Positions 32,627 through 40,718 of a DNA stretch of 64,000 bases are shown here, in pieces. The position numbers and the translations under genes were made by a program. The DNA is from JAVBJN01 sp031546985 (GTDB lineage: Bacteria; Bacteroidota; Bacteroidia; Chitinophagales; Chitinophagaceae): contig JAVBJN010000049.1 of NCBI GenBank assembly GCA_031546985.1, forward strand, positions 1 to 64,000. The letters run 5' to 3'. Below the pieces are notes generated by a model, which worked only from the letters and a program-made list of their open reading frames with translations, did no database searches and had not been told where the DNA came from. Positions within the stretch are counted from its first letter, which is position 1. Each line of letters begins with the position of its first letter.

Positions 32627-32648
32627 GCCCTCGCAAGAGGGCTTTTTT
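32627..32648 (+). terminator. Terminator of the asparaginase-domain gene
   Basis: GCCCTC-GCAA-GAGGGC (32627-32642) followed by six T. Begins 5 bases past the stop codon. Confidence 0.92.
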
Positions 32649-32674
32649 ATGCCTGGTCATATGGGACTTCAGCA

Positions 32675-32922
32675 GAGCCTGTCCCACCCATGCGGGGTCC
32701 GTAGGTCCCGCCAGGTCTAAGCGCTGGATTATACCGCCAGGCAGACCTTTTGGAAAATCCGCGTGATCTGCCTGTTTTTTGATCTGCGTAAATCTGCGGG
32801 AAGAGCACTTGCGTCGGCCCTTCGACAAGCTCAGGGACCACCCTTTGATAACTGCGGAGCTCAGGAACCTCTCTTCGGCAACTTCGATAGAACCTGCTTA
32901 GGTGGCTGAGCCTGTCGAAGCC
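32675..32922. repeat. Cluster of interspersed palindromic repeats
   Basis: A gene-free gap (32649-32921) packed with repeat family members: GAGCCTGTCCCACCCATGCG (about 32675-32695), CCGCCAGGTCT, GATCTGCGTAAATCTGCGGG (32781-32800), TTCGACAAGCTCAGG (32821-32835) and, in inverse orientation, GGCTGAGCCTGTCGAAGCC (32904-32922), which touches the stop of the FAD oxidoreductase gene. No gene is credible here. Confidence 0.6.
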
Positions 32923-34052
32923 TATTCGCTCAACTCCGCCAGCTTCATACCTACCGCGCTGCCAATGGCTACACCCATGCCGCCCATGCGCACGCCTATG
33001 GCTATTCTTTCTGTCAATTGCTGCACCAGCGGCTGTTTGGTAGGCCCAAAAGCCATAATGCCGCTCCAGCGCATATCAATGCGGTATGGCGTATCGGGTA
33101 AAATCACCGTTCTCAGTTTTTCTTCCAGTTCGTATTGAATCCGGTCCGACAGGCCAAATTCAGTAGTGGTTTCGCCCTCAAAATCGAGGTTGCGGCCACC
33201 TCCAAACAATACCCGGCCATCTATCTCCCGGAAATAGAAATACCCCTCATCAAAATGATAAATGCCTTTGAACCGCAACCCCGGTACAGGGTGCGTAATC
33301 AGCACCTGTCCACGACCTGGTTTCAGGTCCAGATCGGGCAGTAAGGAGCGGGTAAAAGCATTGGTGCACACAAATAATTTTGCAGCCTTAAATCCTATCA
33401 TCACATCCAGTCCCGGCGCATTACAAAACACCTGCACCTCCTGGCTGGTTTCGTTAAAATGCATGACCTGGCAACCGGTTTTAATCTCTATTCCTTTGTT
33501 GAGGCATACATCTACCAGCGCCCGCATCATTTTACCGGTATGCAGCTCGCCCTCGTAACGGTTTTGCACCATAGCGGCTACATAATTTCCGTTAAAGCCC
33601 GAGGCTGCTATCTGGTCATTATTCAAACTAAAAGTATCGGCACCGTTAATGGGTTTCAGCAAGGCGTTTACCTCATCCATACGCTCCAGCACCTGCAACT
33701 CATCCTGCCGCAGGAGTTCGTAACTCCCCCGCTCGGCATAACCAATAACCGCATCGCTCAACCGGTGCCGCAGCAGGCTCAGGCCCCGCTTACGAAAAGC
33801 TACCAGTTGCTGCACTTCATCGGTTCGCATATGGGTAAGATCGTCCAGAATTTCGGCCAGGCTGCCCGTGGTGGCAAAGCCCGCATTGCGCGTGCTCGCC
33901 CCGGTAGGTAACAGTCCCCGCTCCAGCACCAGCACCGATTGCTGCGGGTACTTTTGCTTTAATTCAATAGCGGTACTCAGACCCACGATACCGCTGCCTA
34001 TAACGATGTGATCGTATTGCAGAAAAGACTGCTGTTCCCAGTAACTTAGCAT
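32922..34052 (-). CDS. FAD-dependent oxidoreductase (DAO family)
   Basis: 376 aa. N-terminal dinucleotide-binding motif HIVIGSGIVGLSTAIELKQK with QQSVLVLERGLLPTGASTRN; substrate domain in the middle; C-terminal GRVLFGGGRNLDFEG and MAFGPTKQPLVQQL, and FAD-binding GVRMGGMGVAIGSAVG. This is the D-amino-acid oxidase-type fold that oxidises amines or amino acids, with FAD non-covalently bound; the substrate cannot be told. A single gene between the repeat cluster and a terminator. The 3' end runs into the repeat element at 32904-32922. Confidence 0.9.
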   Translation of the reverse strand: MLSYWEQQSFLQYDHIVIGSGIVGLSTAIELKQKYPQQSVLVLERGLLPTGASTRNAGFATTGSLAEILDDLTHMRTDEVQQLVAFRKRGLSLLRHRLSDAVIGYAERGSYELLRQDELQVLERMDEVNALLKPINGADTFSLNNDQIAASGFNGNYVAAMVQNRYEGELHTGKMMRALVDVCLNKGIEIKTGCQVMHFNETSQEVQVFCNAPGLDVMIGFKAAKLFVCTNAFTRSLLPDLDLKPGRGQVLITHPVPGLRFKGIYHFDEGYFYFREIDGRVLFGGGRNLDFEGETTTEFGLSDRIQYELEEKLRTVILPDTPYRIDMRWSGIMAFGPTKQPLVQQLTERIAIGVRMGGMGVAIGSAVGMKLAELSE

Positions 34053-34107
34053 AGTATAAATGTAAAAAACCTTATTGTAATAAGCCGTTTTACCTTATTC
34101 AAAAAAC

Positions 34108-34135
34108 AAAAGCCCCTGCATAAGCAAGGGCTTTT
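34108..34135 (-). terminator. Terminator of the peroxiredoxin gene
   Basis: AAAAGCCC ... GGGCTTTT stem (34108-34135) with inner TGC/GCA pairing, flanked by T-rich sequence on the minus strand. Lies about 20 bases after the peroxiredoxin stop. Confidence 0.75.
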
Positions 34136-34156
34136 TATCTGGCGTTGAAAAACGTT

Positions 34157-34792
34157 CTATTTATTGGGCTGCGGCGTCATACGCAGGTAAGGTTTCAGCT
34201 CGGTAAAACCTTTAGGGAACCTGGCAGGAATGTCTTCGGTTTTAATAGCCGGAGCCACTACCACATCTTCGCCTTCTTTCCAGTCGGCAGGGGTAGCTAC
34301 GCTGTACTCAGAAGTCAGTTGCAGGCTATCAATCACGCGCAGCAGCTCATGAAAGTTGCGGCCGGTAGATGCCGGGTAAGTCAGCGTCAGTTTCACCTTT
34401 TTATCGGGGCCCACCACAAATACCGAACGTACGGTAAAGGTTTCGGAAGCGTTGGGGTGAATCATATCGTACAGGTTGGCTACTTCTTTGTTGGGATCGG
34501 CAATGATCGGGAAGTTCATCGTGCACTGCTGGGTTTCTTCAATATCCTTTACCCAGCCCTGGTGCGATTCCAGGCCATCTACACTCAGCGCCAGCACTTT
34601 TACGTTGCGCTTGTCAAAATCTTCTTTCATTTTGGCGGTACGGCCCAGCTCGGTGGTGCATACCGGTGTATAATCTGCAGGGTGCGAGAACAGGATGCCC
34701 CATCCATTGCCCAGGTAATCATGAAAATCAATGTCTCCCAGTGTGGTCTGGGCTTTAAAATTTGGAGCAATATCTCCTAAACGCAATGCCAT
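34157..34792 (-). CDS. 1-Cys peroxiredoxin (Prx6 type)
   Basis: 211 aa. Cytoplasmic thiol peroxidase. Peroxidatic Cys in SHPADYTPVCTTELGRTAKM with the P-x3-T/S-x2-C pattern; N-terminus MALRLGDIAPNFKAQTTLGD; C-terminal extension with NFHELLRVIDSLQLT and FPKGFTELKPYLRMTPQP typical of the Prx6 group, which has no resolving Cys (no other Cys in a conserved place). Length matches. A -7 box TACATTTG (minus 34844-34837) lies about 45 bases upstream. Single-gene unit. Confidence 0.95.
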   Translation of the reverse strand: MALRLGDIAPNFKAQTTLGDIDFHDYLGNGWGILFSHPADYTPVCTTELGRTAKMKEDFDKRNVKVLALSVDGLESHQGWVKDIEETQQCTMNFPIIADPNKEVANLYDMIHPNASETFTVRSVFVVGPDKKVKLTLTYPASTGRNFHELLRVIDSLQLTSEYSVATPADWKEGEDVVVAPAIKTEDIPARFPKGFTELKPYLRMTPQPNK

Positions 34793-34943
34793 AGTATCGG
34801 TTTTTTGAGGTTAATGATTAATGTTTGTAGCAAAGCCAAATGTATGGTTTTCCGGTAATTGTTCGTGAACCACACAAACATTGGCTTTTTCATTATATTA
34901 TAAGCTGGTAACCAACCGCATTATTTGCAGTAATTTTCCGCCC

Positions 34944-37900
34944 ATGATCCAGAAAGACAAGCTCCGTGACAGTTTTGAAAAGATATATACGGCACTCAAC
35001 GACGAGCAGCGCTCGGCCGTAGATACCTTGTACGGACCGGTGATGGTTATTGCCGGGCCGGGAACGGGGAAAACACAGATCCTTTCTGCACGCATCGGTA
35101 AAATACTGCTCGATACCGATTACCAGCCCGATAACATTCTCTGCCTCACCTATACCGATGCGGGCCGGGTAGCTATGCGCAAACGGCTGCAAACCATGAT
35201 TGGGGCCGATGCCTACCGGGTGGCTATTCACACGTTTCACTCGTTTTGTAACGAAGTGATACAGGAAAACAGCAGCGCATTTCCCAAACCGGCTATGGAC
35301 CCGCTTTCTGAGCTGGAGCGTATCGACATTATTAAACACATTATTGATGGATTTAAGAAAGACAACCCGCTAAAACGCTACCGGGGCGATGTGTATTTCG
35401 AGATCAGCCGCTTGTCTTCGCTGTTTTCTACTATGAAAAAAGAGGGCTGGACCAGCGCCGAGGTATCGGCCAAAATTGACGAATACATTGCCGACCTGCC
35501 CAACCGCGAAGAATACATTGCCAAGCGCAAAACCGGCAATTTCAACAAAGGCGATGTACGCGTAGATAAGATCGAAGAAGAAAAGAAAAAAATGGAGATC
35601 CTGCGGGCGGGTGTAAAAGCGTTTGACGAGTTTCAGGCGCTGATGCAAAAACGCAGCCGCTACGATTTTGATGATATGATAAACTGGGTTATCAACGCGT
35701 TTAAAAATCACCCGTTCCTGCTGGCCCAGTACAAGGAGCAATACCAGTTTGTGCTGGTAGATGAGTACCAGGATACCAGCGGTACCCAAAACGAAATGGT
35801 AAACCTGCTTATCAGCGGCGAGGAGCAGCCCAATGTGTTTGTGGTGGGCGATGACGACCAGTCTATTTACCGTTTCCAGGGCGCCAACGTAGAGAACATG
35901 CTGGAGTTTGCCTCGCAATACAGCGAATGGCTCAAAACGGTGGTGCTGCAAACCAATTACCGCTCCTCGCAAGCCATACTTGATATGAGCCGGGCGGTGA
36001 TTGAGAACAACCTGGAACGTCTGGTGCGCAAGCTGCCATCACTCAAGAAAGTGCTTACCAGCGGCAACCCCGCGCGCAACAGCCTGCTCAATTTTCCGGA
36101 GCTGCACGAATACCAGAATCCCTTCCAGGAAATGACGGGCATTACCCTCAAAATAAACCAGTTGCTCAGGCAGGGTGCCGAGCCGGGCAGTATTGCAGTG
36201 ATTTACCGGGAGAATAAATACGGCAAGGAGCTGCTCAAATTCTTCCGGGTGAAGCAGATACCGTTTTACTCCAAGCGCAAGTTCAACCTGTTTGAAGTAC
36301 CGTTGTCCAAAAAGATCATCAGCATTCTTAAATACATTAAACAAGAAACCACCGTGCCCTACAGCGGCGATGGTCTGCTGTTCGAAATACTGCATTACAA
36401 CCTGTTTAAAGTGCCGCCGGTAGAGGTGGCGCGCTTGTCGGTTCGGGTGGCCGAAAAAGGATATGAACAAAAAACATCCATGCGGCAGCATATCCAGGAT
36501 TGGATCAACACCAAAAATCCAACCCTGTTCGACCAATCGCCGCACCCCAGCATTATGCAGATTACCGCTAAGCTGGAGCAATGGATCGCCGATTGTTACA
36601 ACACCACCATTCAGCACCAGCTGGAAAAAATTATCCGCGAAGGCGGCTTTCTGCATTTTGCCCTCAACGATCCCGAAAAGATATGGCAGCTGGAAGTGCT
36701 CAACGCCCTGTTCGATTTTGTTAAGGAAGAAACGCACCGCAATCCCGATCATACCATAGAAACACTGGTAGATGTAATTGAGCTGATGGAGGCCGAAGGC
36801 TTGCAGATTCCGTTATACCAGGTGAGCGGCAGCGAAAAGGGCGTAAACCTGCTTACCGCGCATGGTTCTAAAGGACTGGAGTTTAAATATGTTTTCATGG
36901 CTGGCTGTAATGCCGAGTCGTGGGAGAAGAAAAGAAAAAGCAGCCGCGATTATAAGTTTCCCGATACACTGGTAACCACCCTCGAAAAAGAAACCGAAAA
37001 AGAGCGTGACCGTGAAGAGCTGCGCCGCCTGTTTTTTGTGGGCATTACCCGTGCCGAGGAGCAATTGTTTATATCATGGAGCAAGCAATCGGCTACCGAA
37101 AAAGCGATGGAGCCTACTGCGTTTATCGCCGAGATAACCGATCAGATACAAATGATACCGCATGAGCAGCAGGTAAGCAGCGACAGCATTGCAGAGTTTC
37201 TCACCATTACATTCACAGAAGACAAAGCGCCGGAGCTCGAAGAAGCCGACAAAGCCATGATAGACGTGCTTATCGGACGTTTTGAAATGAACGTAACGGC
37301 GCTCAACAACTACCTCAAATGCCCGCTGCACTTTTACTACAACAGTCTGCTCAAAGTACCATCGGGCCGCTCAGAGGCTTCGGAGTTTGGTAGTGCGGTA
37401 CACCACGGGTTAGAAAAACTGTTTACCCGCATGAAAGCCGATCCGGAAGAAGCGTTTCCGCCTATCGAAAATTTCGTCAACGACTTTAAATGGCATATGT
37501 ACCGTTTCCGGGAGAGTTTTACGCCAGAGGGTTTTAAGCGCAGGCTGGAATATGGCGAGGAAGTGCTCTCTAACCTCTACACGCATTACCAAAATGTGTG
37601 GAAGAAATTTGTGGTGGTAGAGCGCAATTTCAAAAACGTAGTGGTAGATGGTGTGCCCTTAAAAGGTAAGCTCGATAAACTGGAGTTTGAAGGCAATAAT
37701 GTGAATGTGGTGGATTATAAAACCGGCGATCCCGAAAAAGCCAAAGCCAAGTTGCTGCCCCCATCTGCCAAAGAGCCCGATGGTGGCGATTACTGGCGCC
37801 AGGCGGTGTTTTACAAAATACTGGTAGACAATTACCATTACAAAAACTGGACGGTGATCAGCAGCGAGTTTCAGTTTGTAGAACCCAATGGCGATAACGA

Positions 37901-38096
37901 ATACATTACGGCCAAAGTAGTGATAAACCCGGCAGATGTGCTTACGGTGCGGGAGCAGATTAAACGCACCTGGACTTCTATCCAAAACCGGGAGTTCTAT
38001 ACCGGCTGCGGCAAACCAGATTGCTACTGGTGCAATTTTGCCAAAGAAAACAACCTGCAGATTGCTTTGCATGAGATTAAAGATGCGGAAGAATAG
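34944..38096 (+). CDS. UvrD/Rep-family helicase fused to PD-(D/E)XK nuclease
   Basis: 1,050 aa from the ATG at 34944 (MIQKDKLRDSFEKIYTALND); upstream in-frame codons from 34881 are not typical. Superfamily 1A helicase: Walker A AGPGTGKTQILSARIG near residue 38-53, LCLTYTDAGRVAMRKRL, motif II VLVDEYQDTSG, GDDDQSIYRFQGAN, LLTAHGSKGLEFKYVFMAGC and RRLFFVGITRAEEQLFIS. C-terminal nuclease (about 790-1040): KLDKLEF (Asp911), VVDYKTGDPEKAK (Asp924, Lys926), QAVFYKIL, and four Cys that fit an iron-sulfur cluster (Cys793, 1022, 1027, 1030; GCGKPDCYWCNF). A one-chain DNA end-processing enzyme, resembling AddA/AddB parts in one protein. Confidence 0.93.
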   Translation: MIQKDKLRDSFEKIYTALNDEQRSAVDTLYGPVMVIAGPGTGKTQILSARIGKILLDTDYQPDNILCLTYTDAGRVAMRKRLQTMIGADAYRVAIHTFHSFCNEVIQENSSAFPKPAMDPLSELERIDIIKHIIDGFKKDNPLKRYRGDVYFEISRLSSLFSTMKKEGWTSAEVSAKIDEYIADLPNREEYIAKRKTGNFNKGDVRVDKIEEEKKKMEILRAGVKAFDEFQALMQKRSRYDFDDMINWVINAFKNHPFLLAQYKEQYQFVLVDEYQDTSGTQNEMVNLLISGEEQPNVFVVGDDDQSIYRFQGANVENMLEFASQYSEWLKTVVLQTNYRSSQAILDMSRAVIENNLERLVRKLPSLKKVLTSGNPARNSLLNFPELHEYQNPFQEMTGITLKINQLLRQGAEPGSIAVIYRENKYGKELLKFFRVKQIPFYSKRKFNLFEVPLSKKIISILKYIKQETTVPYSGDGLLFEILHYNLFKVPPVEVARLSVRVAEKGYEQKTSMRQHIQDWINTKNPTLFDQSPHPSIMQITAKLEQWIADCYNTTIQHQLEKIIREGGFLHFALNDPEKIWQLEVLNALFDFVKEETHRNPDHTIETLVDVIELMEAEGLQIPLYQVSGSEKGVNLLTAHGSKGLEFKYVFMAGCNAESWEKKRKSSRDYKFPDTLVTTLEKETEKERDREELRRLFFVGITRAEEQLFISWSKQSATEKAMEPTAFIAEITDQIQMIPHEQQVSSDSIAEFLTITFTEDKAPELEEADKAMIDVLIGRFEMNVTALNNYLKCPLHFYYNSLLKVPSGRSEASEFGSAVHHGLEKLFTRMKADPEEAFPPIENFVNDFKWHMYRFRESFTPEGFKRRLEYGEEVLSNLYTHYQNVWKKFVVVERNFKNVVVDGVPLKGKLDKLEFEGNNVNVVDYKTGDPEKAKAKLLPPSAKEPDGGDYWRQAVFYKILVDNYHYKNWTVISSEFQFVEPNGDNEYITAKVVINPADVLTVREQIKRTWTSIQNREFYTGCGKPDCYWCNFAKENNLQIALHEIKDAEE

Positions 38097-38130
38097 AGCG
38101 GTTTGGCCTGGGTACTGCGGCTGGTCTCAT

Positions 38131-38280
38131 GTGAATGGTGAATGGGCAAAAGCGAGAGGGGAAAAGTGAAAGGAGAGACTGTTTTGGGGCTGCGGATTAT
38201 CCTTTTGTCAATTGTCAATAGTGAATGGTGAATGGGCTATCCTTTGACCTGCCAGGTGCATACCTGTGGCAGAAAGGTCG
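38131..38280. repeat. Direct repeat and palindrome in gene-free gap
   Basis: GTGAATGGTGAATGGGC occurs at 38131-38147 and again at 38221-38237. GACCTGCCAGGTGCATACCTG (20-base core ACCTGCCAGGTGCATACCTG, near 38248) is a member of the ACCTGnCAGGT family. The rest of the gap 38097-38366 has no gene. The longer frame of the downstream lipoprotein gene runs back through this repeat and is not native. Confidence 0.5.
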
Positions 38281-38366
38281 CGGCCTTAAGAAAAAACCAA
38301 TCTGCAATCCATAATCCGTCAATCCACCAATACTTAGTACCTTCGCCCGAAATTTTGCCTCTAAAA

Positions 38367-39851
38367 ATGCTACGAAAAGCCGGTATTAATGCCTTATCGA
38401 TGATTGCGGCCGCTTTGGTAATCCAGGGCTGCGCCAATATTATACCGCCCACAGGTGGCCCTAAAGACGCTAAGGCTCCGCTGTTGGTAATGGCAAAACC
38501 TGGCGATTCGGTACTAAACTTCAGTGGCAAAAAGATAGAATTCCGCTTCAATGAGTTTGTGGAGGTAAAAGACCAGTCTACGCAGGTTACCGTATCTCCG
38601 CTTACCCAAAAGAACCCGGTGATTACCGTAAAAGGTAAGAAAGTAACTTTCTTGTTTAAAGACAGCCTGCTGCAGCCCAATACCACTTACCATATCAATT
38701 TTGGCAGCGCCATTCGCGATATCAACGAGGGCAATCCTTACCAGGATCTGCAATACACATTTTCTACCGGTAACTATTTCGATTCGCTGCAATACAGTGG
38801 CACGGTGCTCAACGCTACTACGGGCCTGCCCGACTCTGCCGTTACCGTTATGCTGTATCGCAAGCTGGACGACGATTCCATTGTAGCAAAAGAAAAACCA
38901 TTGTATGCAGCCCGTACCAGCCAAATGGGCGATTTTGTCTTTAACTCACTCCCCGCAGGCCATTACAAATTATTTGCGGTAAAAGATGGCAACAACAATT
39001 ACCGCTATGATATGCGCACCGAGTGGATCGCTTATACCGATACCGCTATTATAGCTACAGCAAAACCCGAAAAAGCGACCTTCTGGCTTTTCCCCGAACA
39101 TGTGGCAGCCAAAGACTCTGCAGGTGGCAGGGCACCGGGCTTTATGAAAGAGCAGGTGCGCAAAGAAGATAAATTTTTCAGCTACCAGCTCAATATAGAC
39201 AGCAGCAATATAGCCAACCGTACATTCGACCTCGATTCGATGCCGGCCATTACCCTTAATAAGCGATTGGAGAAACTCGATACGCAGCTCATCAGAATCC
39301 AGAATCCCGAAAACGGGCAATACCTCCCGGTAACCATTCACCAGGATACATCGGGCAAACGCATTACCGTTCAGTTTAAAATGGAAGAAAACACGGTTTA
39401 CGCGCTTAAACTACAGGAAGGTTTTGTAACCGATACCGCTGGCACCAAAGCTGCTCCGGCCATCTACCGTTTCCGCACCAAAAAAGAGGGCGATTATGGT
39501 ATGCTTACTTTAATTCCCAAACTGGCCGATAGTGCACAACAATACATTCTGCAACTGAAAAACGATAAAGGTTTCCTGTTCCAGACCATTTGGAAAGGCA
39601 CGCCCATAAAGGTAAACCGCCTCCGGGTAGGCAACTATACGCTCAATGCGGTGATAGACCAGAACAAAAACGGCCAATGGGATACCGGCCGGTATTTTGG
39701 CGAAAAGAAACAACCGGAAATTACCGTTCCATATCCTTCCGCTATCCCGGTAAAAGCCAACTGGGATAATGAAGTGGAGTTTAAACTCACCAACGAAAGA
39801 AAAATATGGAAGGAGCCGGCACAAGCGCCTTCGTCCGGAGAAAAGAAATAA
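38367..39851 (+). CDS. Ig-like (Big_5) domain lipoprotein
   Basis: 494 aa from the ATG at 38367 (MLRKAGINALSMIAAALVIQ), which begins a lipoprotein signal with Cys22 (IQGCANIIPPTGGPKDAKAP). The GC-x-n-PPTGGPKD start is typical of a Bacteroidota family with a Big_5 Ig-like domain at about 25-130 (FSGKKIEFRFNEFVEVKDQS, LQPNTTYHINFGSAIRDINE). A Cna-B-like or carboxypeptidase-regulatory-like beta-sandwich follows (about 150-230: FNSLPAGHYKLFAVKDGNNN), and further beta domains to the C-terminus. Probably anchored in the outer membrane. Stands alone; ends in a palindromic repeat that may terminate it. Confidence 0.88.
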   Translation: MLRKAGINALSMIAAALVIQGCANIIPPTGGPKDAKAPLLVMAKPGDSVLNFSGKKIEFRFNEFVEVKDQSTQVTVSPLTQKNPVITVKGKKVTFLFKDSLLQPNTTYHINFGSAIRDINEGNPYQDLQYTFSTGNYFDSLQYSGTVLNATTGLPDSAVTVMLYRKLDDDSIVAKEKPLYAARTSQMGDFVFNSLPAGHYKLFAVKDGNNNYRYDMRTEWIAYTDTAIIATAKPEKATFWLFPEHVAAKDSAGGRAPGFMKEQVRKEDKFFSYQLNIDSSNIANRTFDLDSMPAITLNKRLEKLDTQLIRIQNPENGQYLPVTIHQDTSGKRITVQFKMEENTVYALKLQEGFVTDTAGTKAAPAIYRFRTKKEGDYGMLTLIPKLADSAQQYILQLKNDKGFLFQTIWKGTPIKVNRLRVGNYTLNAVIDQNKNGQWDTGRYFGEKKQPEITVPYPSAIPVKANWDNEVEFKLTNERKIWKEPAQAPSSGEKK

Positions 39852-39861
39852 GCCACTTTCG

Positions 39862-39925
39862 CTTATACCTGCCAGGGACCTGTCAGGTATAAGTAAACAC
39901 AATTTCCCGCAGATTTACGTAGATC
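39862..39925. repeat. Palindromic repeat (possible terminator) plus second repeat family
   Basis: CTTATACCTG (39862-39871) pairs exactly with CAGGTATAAG (39884-39893), belonging to the ACCTGnCAGGT family. TCCCGCAGATTTACGTAGAT (39905-39924) is the reverse complement, with one mismatch, of the element at 32781-32800. No gene in the gap. Confidence 0.5.
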
Positions 39926-39980
39926 GAAAACCACGCTGATCTTGCAGCTATAGCTAAAGGAGTTCCAGGCTTGCAGAAGT

Positions 39981-40718
39981 TTACTTTTCTCCTTTGATAG
40001 CAGGTTGTGTTACGCCAATCATCACCCCAAACACACCATCAACAGGCTTTTGGCCTTGCGCGGGCCAGTAGGTGCGGGAAACAAACCCATCAAGATACAA
40101 TGCATTGCGGCAGCCCTTATCTCTGAAAAACACAGCAAAATCATACAGGCTCACAGGCTCTTCTGACATGGCCAGCAGCACTTTATTACCGGGCAATATG
40201 CCCACCCCATTGCGAATATTGAGGTTTTTGGAACCGGGTTTAAAAGCAGGATGAATAGCGCCATCTGTCACCAGCATAGGGCCAGATTGGGTAGCAAACA
40301 GCACTTCCTTCACACCAGGATACGCTTCTGTGGTGCATACAAATGGCTTGTTGCCTTTCGTTAATCCAAATACGCCATTCGGTTTCAGGTAAAAATTACC
40401 CTCGGCGTTGGCGGTGTTTAATTTCACCACGGTTTTGCCTTGTGCTACATACAAGCCCAATGGTGCATATTGCTGGGTAAACATGCCACCGTTCATGGCA
40501 AAGACCAGTTCCTTACCCTGCGCAAGCTGCCACTGGCGGAGCCGTTCAAAAGTATTAAGCTGCTGCCCTTTATCGTCTTTCCAATACAATTTCAGTTCTT
40601 GCGTAGCGGGGTTTACCTCATAGCTCAGTATGCGCACCGCAGCAGGCCGAAAGGCCATACAGCAGAGCAATATGCCCACCAGCGCACTATACATCAGTTT
40701 CCGTTTCATAGCCATCAT
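39981..40718 (-). CDS. Phosphodiester glycosidase-family protein
   Basis: 245 aa with an N-terminal signal (MMAMKRKLMYSALVGILLCCMA). Family motifs of the NAGPA-like phosphodiester glycosidase domain (about 70-240): VFAMNGGMFTQQYAPLGLYV, LKPNGVFGLTKGNKPFVCT, FATQSGPMLVTDGAIHPAFK, RNGVGILPGNKVLLAM, and DKGCRNALYLDGFVSRTYWP. Predicted periplasmic hydrolase of GlcNAc-1-phosphodiester-like bonds; the bacterial substrate is unknown. The start ATG overlaps the stop of the 799-aa gene (TAATG), so it closes a four-gene minus-strand operon. Confidence 0.87.
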   Translation of the reverse strand: MMAMKRKLMYSALVGILLCCMAFRPAAVRILSYEVNPATQELKLYWKDDKGQQLNTFERLRQWQLAQGKELVFAMNGGMFTQQYAPLGLYVAQGKTVVKLNTANAEGNFYLKPNGVFGLTKGNKPFVCTTEAYPGVKEVLFATQSGPMLVTDGAIHPAFKPGSKNLNIRNGVGILPGNKVLLAMSEEPVSLYDFAVFFRDKGCRNALYLDGFVSRTYWPAQGQKPVDGVFGVMIGVTQPAIKGEK

